A stretch of DNA of 64,000 bases from Gammaproteobacteria bacterium (GCA_024641505.1 JAHECY010000004.1:1-64000), one strand, 5' to 3'; positions 8,323 to 17,867 are shown, counted from the stretch's first letter. Made by a program: numbers and translations. The notes: generated by a model not told the origin, from the sequence alone.

Positions 8323-8399
8323 ATAACAGAGTAGATTGCTGTTAATCGGGCTCAATAAAGCATCAATTATACAGAGGTATAACCTGCAATCCAAGTATT

Positions 8400-8416
8400 C
8401 CATTAAGCATTAATGG
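8400..8416. other. short perfect palindrome downstream of thiO
   Basis: CCATTAA-gca-TTAATGG is a perfect 7-bp inverted repeat about 18 nt beyond the thiO stop. It has no T-run on the thiO strand, so it may stabilise the 3' end or bind a protein rather than terminate. Confidence 0.3.
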
Positions 8417-8434
8417 TAATTAAACGGGAAATCA

Positions 8435-9517
8435 TCATTGTATCTTGTAAGGTGTTGGATCAAGGAGCAGGGGTTGATCGAGAATCATATTACACATCAG
8501 TCGGCTGGATGCGGGGGCCAGAACAACACCGTTGCGGAAGTGGCCAGCATTTATATAGGTATTCTTGAGCCGGGGGTGCCGATCGATGATGGGTATGCCT
8601 TCGGGGGTGCCCGGCCGCAGGCCTGCCCAATGTTGGATTATCGGGTACTGGGCCAGCGCCGGATAAAGGGAGAGGGCAAAGTCATGGAGTTCCTGGCGGG
8701 CATTGCTGGTGATGGTTTTATCGAAGCTGGCATGTTCCAGGGTGCTGCCGACCAGGATTTTACCGTCCCGGCGCGGAATCAGATAGTGCGCCTTTGACAA
8801 TACCATGCACGGCACGACATCTGGCGCGGCGTCAAACAAGATCATTTGTCCCTTGACCGGCGTGATTGGCAGGTCCAGCGCCAATGTTTTTGCGAGACCA
8901 CCGGTCCAGGCTCCCGTGCAGATCAGAAAACGGTCTCCGGTTACAGGCCCGGCAGTGGTGATGGCGGCAGTGACCCGGTCATCGGCGATTTCAAATGAGT
9001 GCACCTGGCGTCGCAGATGGAAAGTGACATCGGAAGCCTCCAGGTCCTGATGCAATGCTTGTAGCAACCGGGGGTTGCGTACATGAGCGATGCTGGGAAA
9101 CCATAGTGTGGACTGGTTCATAGACGCGCGTTCACAACGAAAGCGCGGGTCTCCCCCCGGGGGAATCAGTTCCAGGGGCATGGGATAGTCTGCGGCCCAT
9201 TGCTGCGCCGCATCTTTATCATCTTGATCCAAAACCAGGAGGCCGCAGGGAGACCATTGGGCGTCGATGCCGGTGTTGGCATGGAGCGCGGCGCACAACG
9301 GGGGGTAATGATGTTGGCTCCAGCGCGCAAGGTCATTTACCGCCTGGCTGTAGCGCCAGGGGTAGAGCGGTGAGAGGATGCCGCCGCCCGCCCAGGAAGA
9401 CTCCTGCCCCCAGCCGTCTTGATCTACGATGGTAACCCGGGCACCGGCAGCGCTCAGTTCGTGGGCGCTCAGCATGCCGATAATACCGCCACCGATGATG
9501 ACTATGTCATTGTGCAT
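8435..9517 (-). CDS. thiO: glycine oxidase ThiO
   Basis: A 360-aa FAD-dependent amine oxidase of the DadA/ThiO family. In thiamine synthesis ThiO turns glycine into iminoglycine for the thiazole. Seen here: the FAD-binding GGGIIG at residues 9-14, WAGGGILSPLYPW near 42, the ATG-type CTGAWTGG near 200, and C-terminal WAGLRPGTPEGIPIID and GHFRNGVVLAP, which are ThiO signatures. It lies 24 nt after a PfkB kinase gene in the same operon. No other thiamine gene is in the window. Confidence 0.88.
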   Translation of the reverse strand: MHNDIVIIGGGIIGMLSAHELSAAGARVTIVDQDGWGQESSWAGGGILSPLYPWRYSQAVNDLARWSQHHYPPLCAALHANTGIDAQWSPCGLLVLDQDDKDAAQQWAADYPMPLELIPPGGDPRFRCERASMNQSTLWFPSIAHVRNPRLLQALHQDLEASDVTFHLRRQVHSFEIADDRVTAAITTAGPVTGDRFLICTGAWTGGLAKTLALDLPITPVKGQMILFDAAPDVVPCMVLSKAHYLIPRRDGKILVGSTLEHASFDKTITSNARQELHDFALSLYPALAQYPIIQHWAGLRPGTPEGIPIIDRHPRLKNTYINAGHFRNGVVLAPASSRLMCNMILDQPLLLDPTPYKIQ

Positions 9518-9541
9518 GTGTTTATTGTCTCTGGAAATCCG

Positions 9542-10417
9542 TTATGGCGCCAATAAGTTGCGCAGGCCCCGTTGACCGCATTTTTTCCCCGCCAGGGCGC
9601 AGGCCTCGCCCAGGGCTGTTGCCAGCGAGTGCTGCAGCAGCAGTCCGTGAATCAAGCCGGCATTGAATACGTCGCCAGCGCCGAGAGTGTCGATCACTCG
9701 TGATGGCGGGTAAGCAGGGCTGCAGCAAGCGCTATCATGAGAATCCAGGCCATAGGCTCCGGTCTCGCCCCAGGCGCAAACCAGATCCCCGCGTGCGCTT
9801 CCCCGGGCGCGGATATCACTGAGGAACGCCGGTCCCGTGGTGAATCCTTGATGCAATGCGAACTGGCGGGAAAAAATCAAAAGGTCTGCATACTCGTACA
9901 ATACACCAATGTCGTCACGGGATTTCTCGATTTCGATGGAAATTTTGCCCGGATAGCCGCGTGTGCGCAGCGCCGCCAGCATGAGCCGGGTCTGGGCCAC
10001 ATTTCGACCTTCAAAATGCAGCCAGGTATAGTCATGCCAGGGCAGATTCACGGTGTCTTGCAGGTCAAATTCCGGTAGGTCCCGGTAATGCACGATGGTG
10101 CGAGAACCATTGATTCTGTTAAGTAAAATGTAGGATGTTGGCATGGCGCCGTGGGGCAGAATGTTGCAGTGCCGGTAACCCACGCCGGCGTTCTGCAGGT
10201 CGGTGCGCACAAAATCACCGTCACCATCATCGACCAGGGTACCGGCCCATTGGCAGTGGTGCCCCAGCGCCGCAAGCACGGTCAGCGTGTTGGTGGCATT
10301 GCCGCCGCGCGTGCGCTGACGCGTCAATGCGCGGACTTCATCGTTTTCCGCGGGATAGTGGCTAACCTCATTGATGATATCAATGGTAGCAATGCCGATG
10401 CCCAAGATCGTCGCCAT
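9542..10417 (-). CDS. PfkB-family sugar/nucleoside kinase (ketohexokinase-like)
   Basis: A 291-aa PfkB carbohydrate kinase. The N-terminal GGNATNT motif and C-terminal DTLGAGDVFNAG (anion hole and catalytic Asp) are intact, so it should be active. The compact lid and HFEGRN motif resemble ketohexokinase-type members, but the substrate cannot be read from sequence. It is the middle gene of an operon: zinc-ribbon membrane protein, kinase, thiO. Pairing with thiO invites a thiamine-related reading, which is only inference. Confidence 0.8.
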   Translation of the reverse strand: MATILGIGIATIDIINEVSHYPAENDEVRALTRQRTRGGNATNTLTVLAALGHHCQWAGTLVDDGDGDFVRTDLQNAGVGYRHCNILPHGAMPTSYILLNRINGSRTIVHYRDLPEFDLQDTVNLPWHDYTWLHFEGRNVAQTRLMLAALRTRGYPGKISIEIEKSRDDIGVLYEYADLLIFSRQFALHQGFTTGPAFLSDIRARGSARGDLVCAWGETGAYGLDSHDSACCSPAYPPSRVIDTLGAGDVFNAGLIHGLLLQHSLATALGEACALAGKKCGQRGLRNLLAP

Positions 10418-10433
10418 GGCGATTGGGTAACCC

Positions 10434-10742
10434 TCAGGTGATTTTGGGGTTGGAGTTCTTGGGGCGCATGCGGGATACCGGGCAGGTCAAATTGAGCAGG
10501 TCGAGGACGAGCCATCCCGTGGCCAGAACACCAAAATAAAACCAGCTGTGTTTGGCCAGGGCAACGTAACCGAACAACATCACGTCCCAGGTATAGAAAA
10601 AAGAAAGTACCGCAAGAACTATCGGTTGGGCACAGATTCGACCCCCGCATTCGGGGCAATAAACTTCCCGCCATTTCCCGGTGAGGTACTTCTGCTTGAG
10701 GCTGAGAGTGGGTTTTTTACAGTGGGGACAACAAAATTTCAT
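10434..10742 (-). CDS. zinc-ribbon membrane protein (hypothetical)
   Basis: A 102-aa protein. Two CxxC pairs (CPHC at 5-8 and CPEC at 29-32) make a zinc ribbon facing the cytoplasm; two hydrophobic segments (about 40-60 and 66-88) follow and the C-terminus is basic. First gene of the operon with the PfkB kinase and thiO, 16 nt upstream of the kinase. Function unknown. The 100-nt gap to the divergent ankyrin gene must hold both promoters. Confidence 0.65.
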   Translation of the reverse strand: MKFCCPHCKKPTLSLKQKYLTGKWREVYCPECGGRICAQPIVLAVLSFFYTWDVMLFGYVALAKHSWFYFGVLATGWLVLDLLNLTCPVSRMRPKNSNPKIT

Positions 10743-10842
10743 GGGGCTTAGGTTACGTCATTACTTTTTAGTTTATGCGCGAATTTGTTTACAATATACG
10801 CTGTATTTCACGGCGTCTATGGAGAAATGAGGGGAATTTGGC

Positions 10843-11421
10843 GTGATTGACCTGATTTTGGATTATGGTAAAAAGAATTTGTTGTCACCCCATCGGCTAT
10901 TGCTGATTGTCTGCGCGCTGGCATTGCTGGGCGGTTGTGACCGGAATACCTCTCTGATGGAGGAAGTGCTGGATGACGATGTGCAGGCGGTGCAAGCCCT
11001 GCTGACTCAAGGTGTCGCAGTCGATGAAGAAAATCGCTACGGATGGACCGCGCTCTCCCATGCGGCACGAACCGGGAATGTCGCCATTGCCGGCTTGTTG
11101 CTGGATCGGGGGGCGCAGATAGACCATAAGGATGATTCTGGTTGGACCCCATTGATGCGGGCCGCCATGAAAGGTCATACTGAACTGGTAAAGTTGTTGG
11201 TGGAGCGGGGTGCCGAGGTCGATGCTGCCGCTGCCGATGGCTGGACGGCGTTACTTTGGGCAGTGCAACGCGAGCATCTGGAGACCGTCAAGCTGTTGAT
11301 TGATAAAGGAGCAGATGTCAACGTCAAGGATGCCGCTGGTCGCACGCCGGTTATGGTGGCACGCAGTGAGGGGTATAATGACATCGCCCAATTGTTGTTG
11401 GCGGCCGGCGCTAAGTATTGA
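10843..11421 (+). CDS. ankyrin-repeat lipoprotein
   Basis: A 192-aa lipoprotein starting at GTG 10843 with GAGGGG about 8 nt upstream. The signal ends at LLGGC with lipidated Cys32; the next residue is Asp33, an E. coli-type inner-membrane retention signal. The mature part is four to five ankyrin repeats with the GWTALSHAA / GRTPVMVA cores, a protein-binding scaffold. It is followed 89 nt later by two triheme cytochrome lipoproteins, so it may hold a partner of that pair in the periplasm. Confidence 0.85.
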   Translation: MIDLILDYGKKNLLSPHRLLLIVCALALLGGCDRNTSLMEEVLDDDVQAVQALLTQGVAVDEENRYGWTALSHAARTGNVAIAGLLLDRGAQIDHKDDSGWTPLMRAAMKGHTELVKLLVERGAEVDAAAADGWTALLWAVQREHLETVKLLIDKGADVNVKDAAGRTPVMVARSEGYNDIAQLLLAAGAKY

Positions 11422-11510
11422 TACTGCATACCGGCATGGACGCGGCGCTTTCGAGTATGGCGGCGTATCGTGGTAATGAGTCGAACATTTAACTGAAGAA
11501 TAATTATACC

Positions 11511-12155
11511 GTGTATCAACTGAAACAGAATCTGATGGTGGTTATCATCCTGGGGCTGGCGGCATCGGCTCTGCTGTCCGCGTGTTCCGGTGGTGGTGCC
11601 GAGAAATCCCAAAGCCGAGCGGCTCAGTATGTTGTGGAAGGCCGGCTCGGCGGTGGTGGCAAGCAATGGCAGGATAATCGTTACTACGCGGAATCCGCCG
11701 CCACCGAGCCGTTACGTGAGGATGGTGTCCATGATCCGGAGAATCCGGCGCTCGAAGCGTTGCAGGATCCGGGGGCCGCGATGAGTAAATTTCCATTTGA
11801 TCGCAGAGGCGCGGTTGATTGGGTGAAGACCCTGGATCAGGGTCTGATCGATCCGCGTCAGTCCCTGAAGGGCGACGGGGAGATGTTGATCATGAACATG
11901 GATATTATCTTTACAGATACCGGACAAATGCCTTGGGTACGCTTTCCCCATCTGGCGCATACCAAATGGCTGGATTGTTCCAACTGTCATCCGGCGATAT
12001 TTGTGCCGCAGCGCGGATTCAACAATCCCTCCATGGATGGCATCCTGGCCGGTGAGCATTGTGGGCGTTGTCACGACAAGGTGGCCTTTCCATTGTGGAT
12101 ATGTGAGCGTTGCCATAGTGTCCCCCATGAGAATTCTCCTGAAAAATGGTGGTGA
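11511..12155 (+). CDS. triheme c7-type cytochrome lipoprotein (first copy)
   Basis: A 214-aa periplasmic lipoprotein. The lipobox is LLSAC (Cys25). Three CXXCH haem sites cluster at the C-terminus: CSNCH 156-160, CGRCH 184-188 and CERCH 198-202, preceded by RFPHLAHTKW whose two His are likely distal ligands. This matches the triheme c7-type cytochrome domain. The middle segment (DGVHDPENPALEALQDP ... FPFDRR) is shared with the next gene. GTG 11511 is the longest start and ATG 11535 is possible. It should carry electrons between membrane dehydrogenases and terminal reductases; the partner is unknown. Confidence 0.87.
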   Translation: MYQLKQNLMVVIILGLAASALLSACSGGGAEKSQSRAAQYVVEGRLGGGGKQWQDNRYYAESAATEPLREDGVHDPENPALEALQDPGAAMSKFPFDRRGAVDWVKTLDQGLIDPRQSLKGDGEMLIMNMDIIFTDTGQMPWVRFPHLAHTKWLDCSNCHPAIFVPQRGFNNPSMDGILAGEHCGRCHDKVAFPLWICERCHSVPHENSPEKWW

Positions 12156-12166
12156 GCGGGTTAGCT

Positions 12167-12832
12167 ATGGTAGTGCGAGTGTTTCTGCCGGTGGTGCCGG
12201 TATTGGTGGCGGTGATATCAACGGCGTGTCAGGGGCATGAACCGGTGCAGGAGCCCTGGGTCCAGGCGGCCTTGCAGTTCGGGCAAGAGCCTGCTCCGGC
12301 AGAGGGTGCCGCGACAGAGGTCGAGGAAGTGCCCGACGGTTATACCTCGGAAGGCAAACGTCTGAGTATTGTCAATATCGCGCCCATTGAGACCCTCAAC
12401 GATGGCGTGCACGACACGGAAAACAACGCGTTCATGACCTTGCAGGACCCCACGGTCGCGTTGGAAGGGTTCCCTTTGGATCGCCGGCTGCAAGTCAACT
12501 GGGTGCAGGCACTGGAGATGGGTTTGATTGAGCCGCGCGCGGATATTACCGGCAAGAGCGAGATGCTGGTCATGAATCTGGATATCGTGATGAAAAACAC
12601 CAAGGATATGCCCTATGTGCGCTTTCCCCATTTACAGCATACCAAGTGGCTGGATTGCTCAAATTGCCACCCCAATATTTTCATTCCGCAGGAAAACGCC
12701 AATGATATCAGCATGAACAAGGTATTACGTGGTGAGTATTGCGGCGTGTGCCACGATAAAGTGGCGTTTTCCCTGTTCACGTGTGAACGTTGCCACAGTG
12801 TGCCCCATGCTACATCGGGGAAGTGGTGGTGA
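12167..12832 (+). CDS. triheme c7-type cytochrome lipoprotein (second copy)
   Basis: A 221-aa paralogue of the gene just upstream. The signal ends at ISTAC. Haem sites are CSNCH 164-168, CGVCH 192-196 and CERCH 206-210, with the same RFPH..HTKWLDC lead-in and the same GKWW/EKWW-type terminus. An acidic linker of about 35 residues after the lipobox is longer than in copy one. ATG 12167 has GAGCGGG upstream; ATG 12146 overlaps the previous gene's stop and is also possible. Tight spacing implies one transcript with copy one. Confidence 0.87.
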   Translation: MVVRVFLPVVPVLVAVISTACQGHEPVQEPWVQAALQFGQEPAPAEGAATEVEEVPDGYTSEGKRLSIVNIAPIETLNDGVHDTENNAFMTLQDPTVALEGFPLDRRLQVNWVQALEMGLIEPRADITGKSEMLVMNLDIVMKNTKDMPYVRFPHLQHTKWLDCSNCHPNIFIPQENANDISMNKVLRGEYCGVCHDKVAFSLFTCERCHSVPHATSGKWW

Positions 12833-12838
12833 CCGCGG

Positions 12839-13630
12839 TTACTTCTTGACGGCTTTCTTGGTCGTATTTTTATCCGACAACAGATCAATGATCTCATCAT
12901 TGCCATTGCCTTGGGCGATATCCAGAGGGGTGTTGCTCTCCACATCCGCATGACTGGTGTCGGCGCCGCGTTGCAGTAACAAGGCAACGGTTCGGGGATG
13001 ATTGAATTCGACGGCTGCCATGAGCGGCGTGCGGCCCTGAAAGCCAACGATGTTAACGTTAAAGCCACTGTCCAGCATCATGGTTAGAATGTTGTCATAG
13101 CCCAGCGCCGCGGCCATGAGCATGGCTTCGGAGCGCTCATCCGGCAGGAACTTGTCTTTGTGTTTGAGTAATACCTCGACCACTCGCTCGAAACGGAAAA
13201 ACACCGCATTGCGAAATGCGCTGCTGCCGTTTGCATCACGCAGTGTGGGATCCGCGCCGTTGGCAAGCAACACCTGCACGCAGTCCGGATGGTCGTTGGT
13301 GGCGGCCGCGATCAGTGCCGTGGTCCCGTTACGGTCCTTGATATTGACCTTCGCGCCACGCGCGATGAGGATGTGGGTGGCCATCAGATGTCCCTGGCCC
13401 GCCGCCAGCATCAGGGCGGTTTTGCCGTGATTGCTCACGGAGTTAACGTCGCCGCCACGTGCCATGATGCGGTTCATGCCTTCCACATCGCCCAAGGATG
13501 CCGCCGACATCAGTTCGGTGAGGTTCTCGCCGGTGCAGCCGACGAGCGCGCCGACCAGCAAGATCAGGGCATAACACCGTAAACGGCGTGTCCAAGAGGC
13601 TGATTTTTCGTGATAACCGCGAGTAGACAT
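12839..13630 (-). CDS. ankyrin-repeat lipoprotein, convergent with the cytochromes
   Basis: A 263-aa lipoprotein: signal to LVGC (Cys32), then six to seven ankyrin repeats (for example GKTALMLAAGQGHL, GTTALIAAA, GRTPLMAAV) and a Lys-rich tail. Its stop is 6 nt from that of the second cytochrome gene. It lies 31 nt downstream of rho on the same strand, so it may be read from the trxA-rho region as well as from its own promoter. A second ankyrin lipoprotein sits on the other side of the cytochrome pair. Confidence 0.83.
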   Translation of the reverse strand: MSTRGYHEKSASWTRRLRCYALILLVGALVGCTGENLTELMSAASLGDVEGMNRIMARGGDVNSVSNHGKTALMLAAGQGHLMATHILIARGAKVNIKDRNGTTALIAAATNDHPDCVQVLLANGADPTLRDANGSSAFRNAVFFRFERVVEVLLKHKDKFLPDERSEAMLMAAALGYDNILTMMLDSGFNVNIVGFQGRTPLMAAVEFNHPRTVALLLQRGADTSHADVESNTPLDIAQGNGNDEIIDLLSDKNTTKKAVKK

Positions 13631-13661
13631 GGCGGAGGCTGTTTTATGATTACGTCCGGAA

Positions 13662-14918
13662 CTAGCGTTTCATGGAATCAAAAAATTCATTATTGGTTTT
13701 GGTATCCTTGAGCTTGTCCAGCATGAATTCCATGGCGGAGATTTCGTCCATGGGATGGAGCAATTTGCGCAGGATCCAGACCTTCTGCAATTCGTCCGGC
13801 GCCATCAGCAGTTCTTCGCGACGGGTACCGGAGCGATTGATATTGATGGCGGGGTAAATGCGTTTTTCCGAAATGCGCCGGTCCAGATGGATTTCCATGT
13901 TGCCGGTGCCTTTAAATTCTTCATAAATAACTTCATCCATGCGCGAACCGGTATCGATCAGGGCGGTGGCGATAATGGTCAAGCTGCCGCCTTCTTCAAT
14001 GTTACGCGCGGCGCCGAAGAAACGTTTGGGCCGTTGCAGGGCATTGGCATCCACGCCACCCGTCAGTACCTTGCCGGACGCCGGTACCACGGTGTTGTAC
14101 GCCCGTGCCAGGCGGGTGATGGAGTCCAGCAGAATGACCACATCCTTCTTATGTTCCACCAGGCGCTTGGCTTTTTCGATGACCATTTCCGCCACTTGCA
14201 CATGCCGACTCGCCGGTTCGTCAAACGTGCTGGAAATAACTTCGCCGCGCACCGAGCGCGCCATTTCGGTGACTTCTTCCGGGCGTTCGTCGATGAGGAG
14301 TACGATCAAATGGCAATCTTCGTGATTGCTGGCAATGGACTGGGCGATTGTTTGCAGCATGATGGTCTTGCCGGATTTCGGCGGTGCCACGATCAGTCCC
14401 CGTTGACCGCGGCCGATGGGTGCGGCCAGATCGATAACGCGGGGCGTCAAATCCTCGGTGCTGCCATTGCCACGCTCCAAGGATAAACGCTTGTTGGCGA
14501 ATAACGGGGTAAGGTTTTCAAAAAGCACCTTGTTGCGCGCTTGTTCCGGTGCTTCAAAATTGATTTCCGAGACTTTCAGCAGGGCGAAATAACGCTCACC
14601 TTCCTTGGGGGGTCGGATTTTGCCGGATACGGTGTCGCCGGTACGTAAGTTGAAGCGGCGAATCTGGCTGGGAGAAACATAAATATCATCGGGGCCGGCC
14701 AGGTATGAACTGTCCGCGGAACGAAGAAACCCGAACCCATCCTGCAAAATTTCCAGTACACCATCTCCGTAGATATCTTCGCCGCTCTTGGCATGGGCCT
14801 TGAGGATGCCGAAAATAATGTCTTGTTTACGGGAACGGGCGGCGCCTTCGATGTTGAGGGATTCCGCCAGGGATTGCAGCTCAGCGACGTTCTGTTTCTT
14901 CAGTTCGGTCAGGTTCAT
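13662..14918 (-). CDS. rho: transcription termination factor Rho
   Basis: A 418-aa hexameric RNA helicase that ends transcription. The N-terminal Rho_N helix bundle ([19 protein letters not shown]), the cold-shock-type RNA-binding domain (GFGFLRS.....DIYVS), Walker A APPKSGKT, Walker [13 protein letters not shown] and the Q/R-loops are all present, at normal length. It lies downstream of trxA on the same strand, the conserved proteobacterial order, behind a 336-nt leader. Confidence 0.98.
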   Translation of the reverse strand: MNLTELKKQNVAELQSLAESLNIEGAARSRKQDIIFGILKAHAKSGEDIYGDGVLEILQDGFGFLRSADSSYLAGPDDIYVSPSQIRRFNLRTGDTVSGKIRPPKEGERYFALLKVSEINFEAPEQARNKVLFENLTPLFANKRLSLERGNGSTEDLTPRVIDLAAPIGRGQRGLIVAPPKSGKTIMLQTIAQSIASNHEDCHLIVLLIDERPEEVTEMARSVRGEVISSTFDEPASRHVQVAEMVIEKAKRLVEHKKDVVILLDSITRLARAYNTVVPASGKVLTGGVDANALQRPKRFFGAARNIEEGGSLTIIATALIDTGSRMDEVIYEEFKGTGNMEIHLDRRISEKRIYPAININRSGTRREELLMAPDELQKVWILRKLLHPMDEISAMEFMLDKLKDTKTNNEFFDSMKR

Positions 14919-15254
14919 CGTGGTTATTGTCCAGATATTAAAATATGGTGTGAATTGGTTTTGGAATAGGGAAGCCGCGAATCGGCCTCTTGGCCTAAAC
15001 TGTTTGTTGCCGGGGGAGTACCAAATAAGACGTTGTTGCTGATTTTAATCGCTTATTGTGCTAAGGCTAGCATGTAATTTTGCAAACGTCCAGACCTTGG
15101 TCCTGCTATCGGCAGCCAACAAAAATACTAAAGTAGACGCTCCCTCATTGAGTATCGCGTTCGGTATAACCAGAGCTATCATACGGTTTGAGGCCCCTGT
15201 TAGGCGAGGGGCTCTCATTCAGTCGTGATTATATTTGGTTTTGTCGTCAGGCGT
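14919..15254 (-). promoter_or_regulatory. trxA-rho intergenic leader
   Basis: 336 nt without a gene. Near the trxA end, GCCCCT (15193-15198) and AGGGGC (15207-15212) form a 6-bp hairpin, lacking a T-run on the trxA/rho strand. The rest is leader for rho; in E. coli the equivalent region mediates Rho autoregulation, and this one may do so too. No clear -35/-10 pair was found. Confidence 0.4.
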
Positions 15255-15581
15255 TTAAATATTGCTGTCCAGGAACGCGGTCAGTTGAGATTTGGAAACC
15301 GCCCCCACTTTAGTGGCTTCTACGTTGCCGTTCTTGAACAGCATCAATGTCGGGATGCCCCGGATGCCATACTTGGGAGGTGTGCCGGGATTTTCGTCAA
15401 TATTTAATTTCGCGATTTTAACGCGGCCTTTGTATTCCGTGGCAATTTCATCCAGGATAGGCGCGATCATTTTACAGGGACCGCACCAATCAGCCCAGTA
15501 ATCCACCAATACCGGTTGCTGCGATTTAGTAATTTCCTCTTCAAAGGTCTCGTCGGTTACATGGACGATATTTTCACTCAC
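15255..15581 (-). CDS. trxA: thioredoxin 1
   Basis: A 108-aa cytoplasmic disulfide reductase. The active site is WCGPC (Cys33, Cys36) and the cis-proline loop is GIRGIPTL. Length and motifs are canonical. GAGG is 6 nt before the ATG. It is followed by rho. The 220-nt region to the divergent mtnB gene is A/T-rich around 15700-15720, where its promoter probably lies. Confidence 0.97.
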   Translation of the reverse strand: MSENIVHVTDETFEEEITKSQQPVLVDYWADWCGPCKMIAPILDEIATEYKGRVKIAKLNIDENPGTPPKYGIRGIPTLMLFKNGNVEATKVGAVSKSQLTAFLDSNI

Positions 15582-15801
15582 GGGTAAACCTCCTTCGCGA
15601 TTTCGCTATCCCCCATTGTGATCTTAAAGGCGAATCTATTTCAAGCCTGGTGTGCTTATTTCGTAAAAAAGGACGGTCAAACAGTGCTCCATAGATAACG
15701 GTAAATTATATATAATTATTCAACGTTTATCCCTTTGCTCCAGCAGGAAAAGAGTTGCGGATCATAAGGGCAGGGTATGGCTATTAATTAGACAGGTGGC
15801 G

Positions 15802-16443
15802 ATGAATCTACGCAATGTGATCTCCCCGCGGCAGGGATTAGTACAGGTGGCGTCGGAATTTTACCGGCGCGGCTGGATGGCGGGTACTGCCGGCAACCTC
15901 AGTTGCCGCGATCCCGGGGAACCCGCTTGCTTCTGGGTAACCGCCAGTGGCCGAGCCAAAGGCGGACTCACCGTCGCCGATTTTCTGCTGGTGGATATCG
16001 GGTCCGGGGAGGTGCTGGATCAGGTGTCCCCCGGCAATAAGCCTTCAGCGGAAACGGTCATTCATCGCGCGCTTTATCGTCTGGATCCCCGGATTCAGGC
16101 CTGTTTGCATGTGCACTCGGTAGACGCATGTCTCGTGGGTATGCGTCATCAGGGAGATGCGTTGCCGCTGCCGCCCCTGGAAATGCTCAAAGGCCTGGGA
16201 ATCTGGGAGGAACATCCAACGCTGGAGTTGCCGGTGTTTGAAAATTATCTCGATGTCGACCGGATTGGGGCGGAAATAAACCGGCGTTTTAACGCCCAGG
16301 TGCCGCAAGTGCCGGCATTTCTGATTCGGCATCATGGTATTACCGTATGGGGAGAAAGTCTGGAGCAGGCGTTTCATCGTACCGAAATCATGGAGTTTAT
16401 ACTGAGCTTTCTGGCGCGGGAGGGGGGCGCCACCCGTCCGTAG
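15802..16443 (+). CDS. mtnB: methylthioribulose-1-phosphate dehydratase
   Basis: A 213-aa class II aldolase-type enzyme of the methionine salvage pathway, which dehydrates 5-methylthioribulose 1-phosphate. GTAGN-like TAGNLS, the SAE motif near 83, the zinc ligands His103 and His105 in HVHS, and IRHHGITVWG near 175 are present. The MLKGLGIW segment is typical of MtnB rather than of fuculose aldolase. ATG 15802 follows AGGTGG; GTG 15796 is an alternative. No other mtn gene is in the window. Confidence 0.85.
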   Translation: MNLRNVISPRQGLVQVASEFYRRGWMAGTAGNLSCRDPGEPACFWVTASGRAKGGLTVADFLLVDIGSGEVLDQVSPGNKPSAETVIHRALYRLDPRIQACLHVHSVDACLVGMRHQGDALPLPPLEMLKGLGIWEEHPTLELPVFENYLDVDRIGAEINRRFNAQVPQVPAFLIRHHGITVWGESLEQAFHRTEIMEFILSFLAREGGATRP

Positions 16444-16572
16444 ACCCTTATTCCAGTGAGCGCGCAAAAGTCGCAACGTAATAACGTATCGTCTGCCGGC
16501 GCTCTGTAGTCTCTTTGTCTTGGTGCGCGGGCCATCGCGGTTTTCGGGCGCCGTCACTACGGGAGAGCGGCG

Positions 16573-17706
16573 TCAGTCGTGAACCATGATGCAATTGCGC
16601 CCGGAATGCTTGGCCTGATACAAGGCATCATCCGCTTGCGCCACCAGTTGGGCTCCGACATCTGCCGCCGGCTGGGTATTTTTTCCGTGATAGGTTGCGA
16701 TGCCGATCGACAAGGTAATGTGCAGGCTGTTTTTACCTGGCATCAGAAATTGATATAAATCCACTGTCAGGCGTATGCGCTCGGCAATCTCGGAAGCTTC
16801 GGCAATGTCAGTATGGTAAAGCAATGCGGAGAATTCTTCGCCGCCATAACGCGCCAGTACATCCGTGACGCGCAGTTGATTTCGAATCAGGACCGCGATT
16901 TGCGCCAGGACCTGATCCCCGACTTGATGACCGTGGGTGTCGTTAATGGCCTTGAAACGATCCACATCCAGAAATAAGCAGGCCAGTACTTTCTTGTCTC
17001 TTTGGGCGCGCAATACCTCTTCATCGAGGCGCTGGTCAAAAAAGCGTCGATTGTTAACGCCGGTCAGGGGGTCCGTCAGTCCGGCCTTCTTGAGACGATC
17101 CTGGTTCAGGGAGTTTTCAAGGCATACGGGAAATATGGCGGCCAACCGTTCCAGAATATCGGTGCCATCGGATTTTTGAAAACGCTGTTCCTGGCGGCTC
17201 CCCAGGTTGATGCTGCCGATCAGGCGACTATTGCCATACAAGGGCAGCAGTGCGACGCTGCGCGGTAACAGGCGGGTCTGGGGAAACATGGAGCCATGGA
17301 GGTCGGCGTCGAAAGCCCCGAGTATCGGTCGATGGCTGCCGTGAAACAGTTGCCGCAGGGCGTGTTCATCCCGATGAAAGATTACGCAGGACCAGGGGTT
17401 GGCGCTGTCTAAGCTGGCCCCTAACAGGCGTTGGATTTCATATTCTGAATCGATTAAGGTCAGAGTCACCCATTCCAGGTGCGAAGACTCACGGTAGCGA
17501 ATCAGTAGATTGGTGACCAGATCCGCGAGGGATCGGGAGCTGATCAGACGTAATTCCTGGGATTGAACCCGTTTCAATTTGCGTTCATTACGCTTGGCCT
17601 GACTGACCAGCTCCTGTAATTGCTCGCGCAACTGGCGGTTTTCCTGGATCAAATCACGGGGAGAGGCCAGATCGTCGGAGTGGCTGAGAGGTGAAATTTT
17701 TAACAT
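16573..17706 (-). CDS. diguanylate cyclase with DUF484/GAF-like sensor
   Basis: A 377-aa protein. Residues 18-50 are a coiled coil, about 50-205 a DUF484/GAF-like sensory domain and about 215-375 a GGDEF domain. The active site GGEEF is intact and is preceded five residues earlier by RVTD, the RxxD inhibitory site, so it should make c-di-GMP under product control. LTDPLTGVNNRRFFDQ is typical. No membrane segment is seen. It is divergent from the next small membrane gene. Confidence 0.9.
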   Translation of the reverse strand: MLKISPLSHSDDLASPRDLIQENRQLREQLQELVSQAKRNERKLKRVQSQELRLISSRSLADLVTNLLIRYRESSHLEWVTLTLIDSEYEIQRLLGASLDSANPWSCVIFHRDEHALRQLFHGSHRPILGAFDADLHGSMFPQTRLLPRSVALLPLYGNSRLIGSINLGSRQEQRFQKSDGTDILERLAAIFPVCLENSLNQDRLKKAGLTDPLTGVNNRRFFDQRLDEEVLRAQRDKKVLACLFLDVDRFKAINDTHGHQVGDQVLAQIAVLIRNQLRVTDVLARYGGEEFSALLYHTDIAEASEIAERIRLTVDLYQFLMPGKNSLHITLSIGIATYHGKNTQPAADVGAQLVAQADDALYQAKHSGRNCIMVHD

Positions 17707-17867
17707 AACTTACGTAATAATGATGAGTAAATGATCATAATTGTGTTAATGCAGAAATTGCGCCATTGGACTGGCATGCACGGCAGGGTCTGGATGCCTG
17801 GTTGTCGCATGAAATTTAATGAAAATGTCGAAAGGCTGACGGGATTGGTGATCTGGAGCTGGTACCG

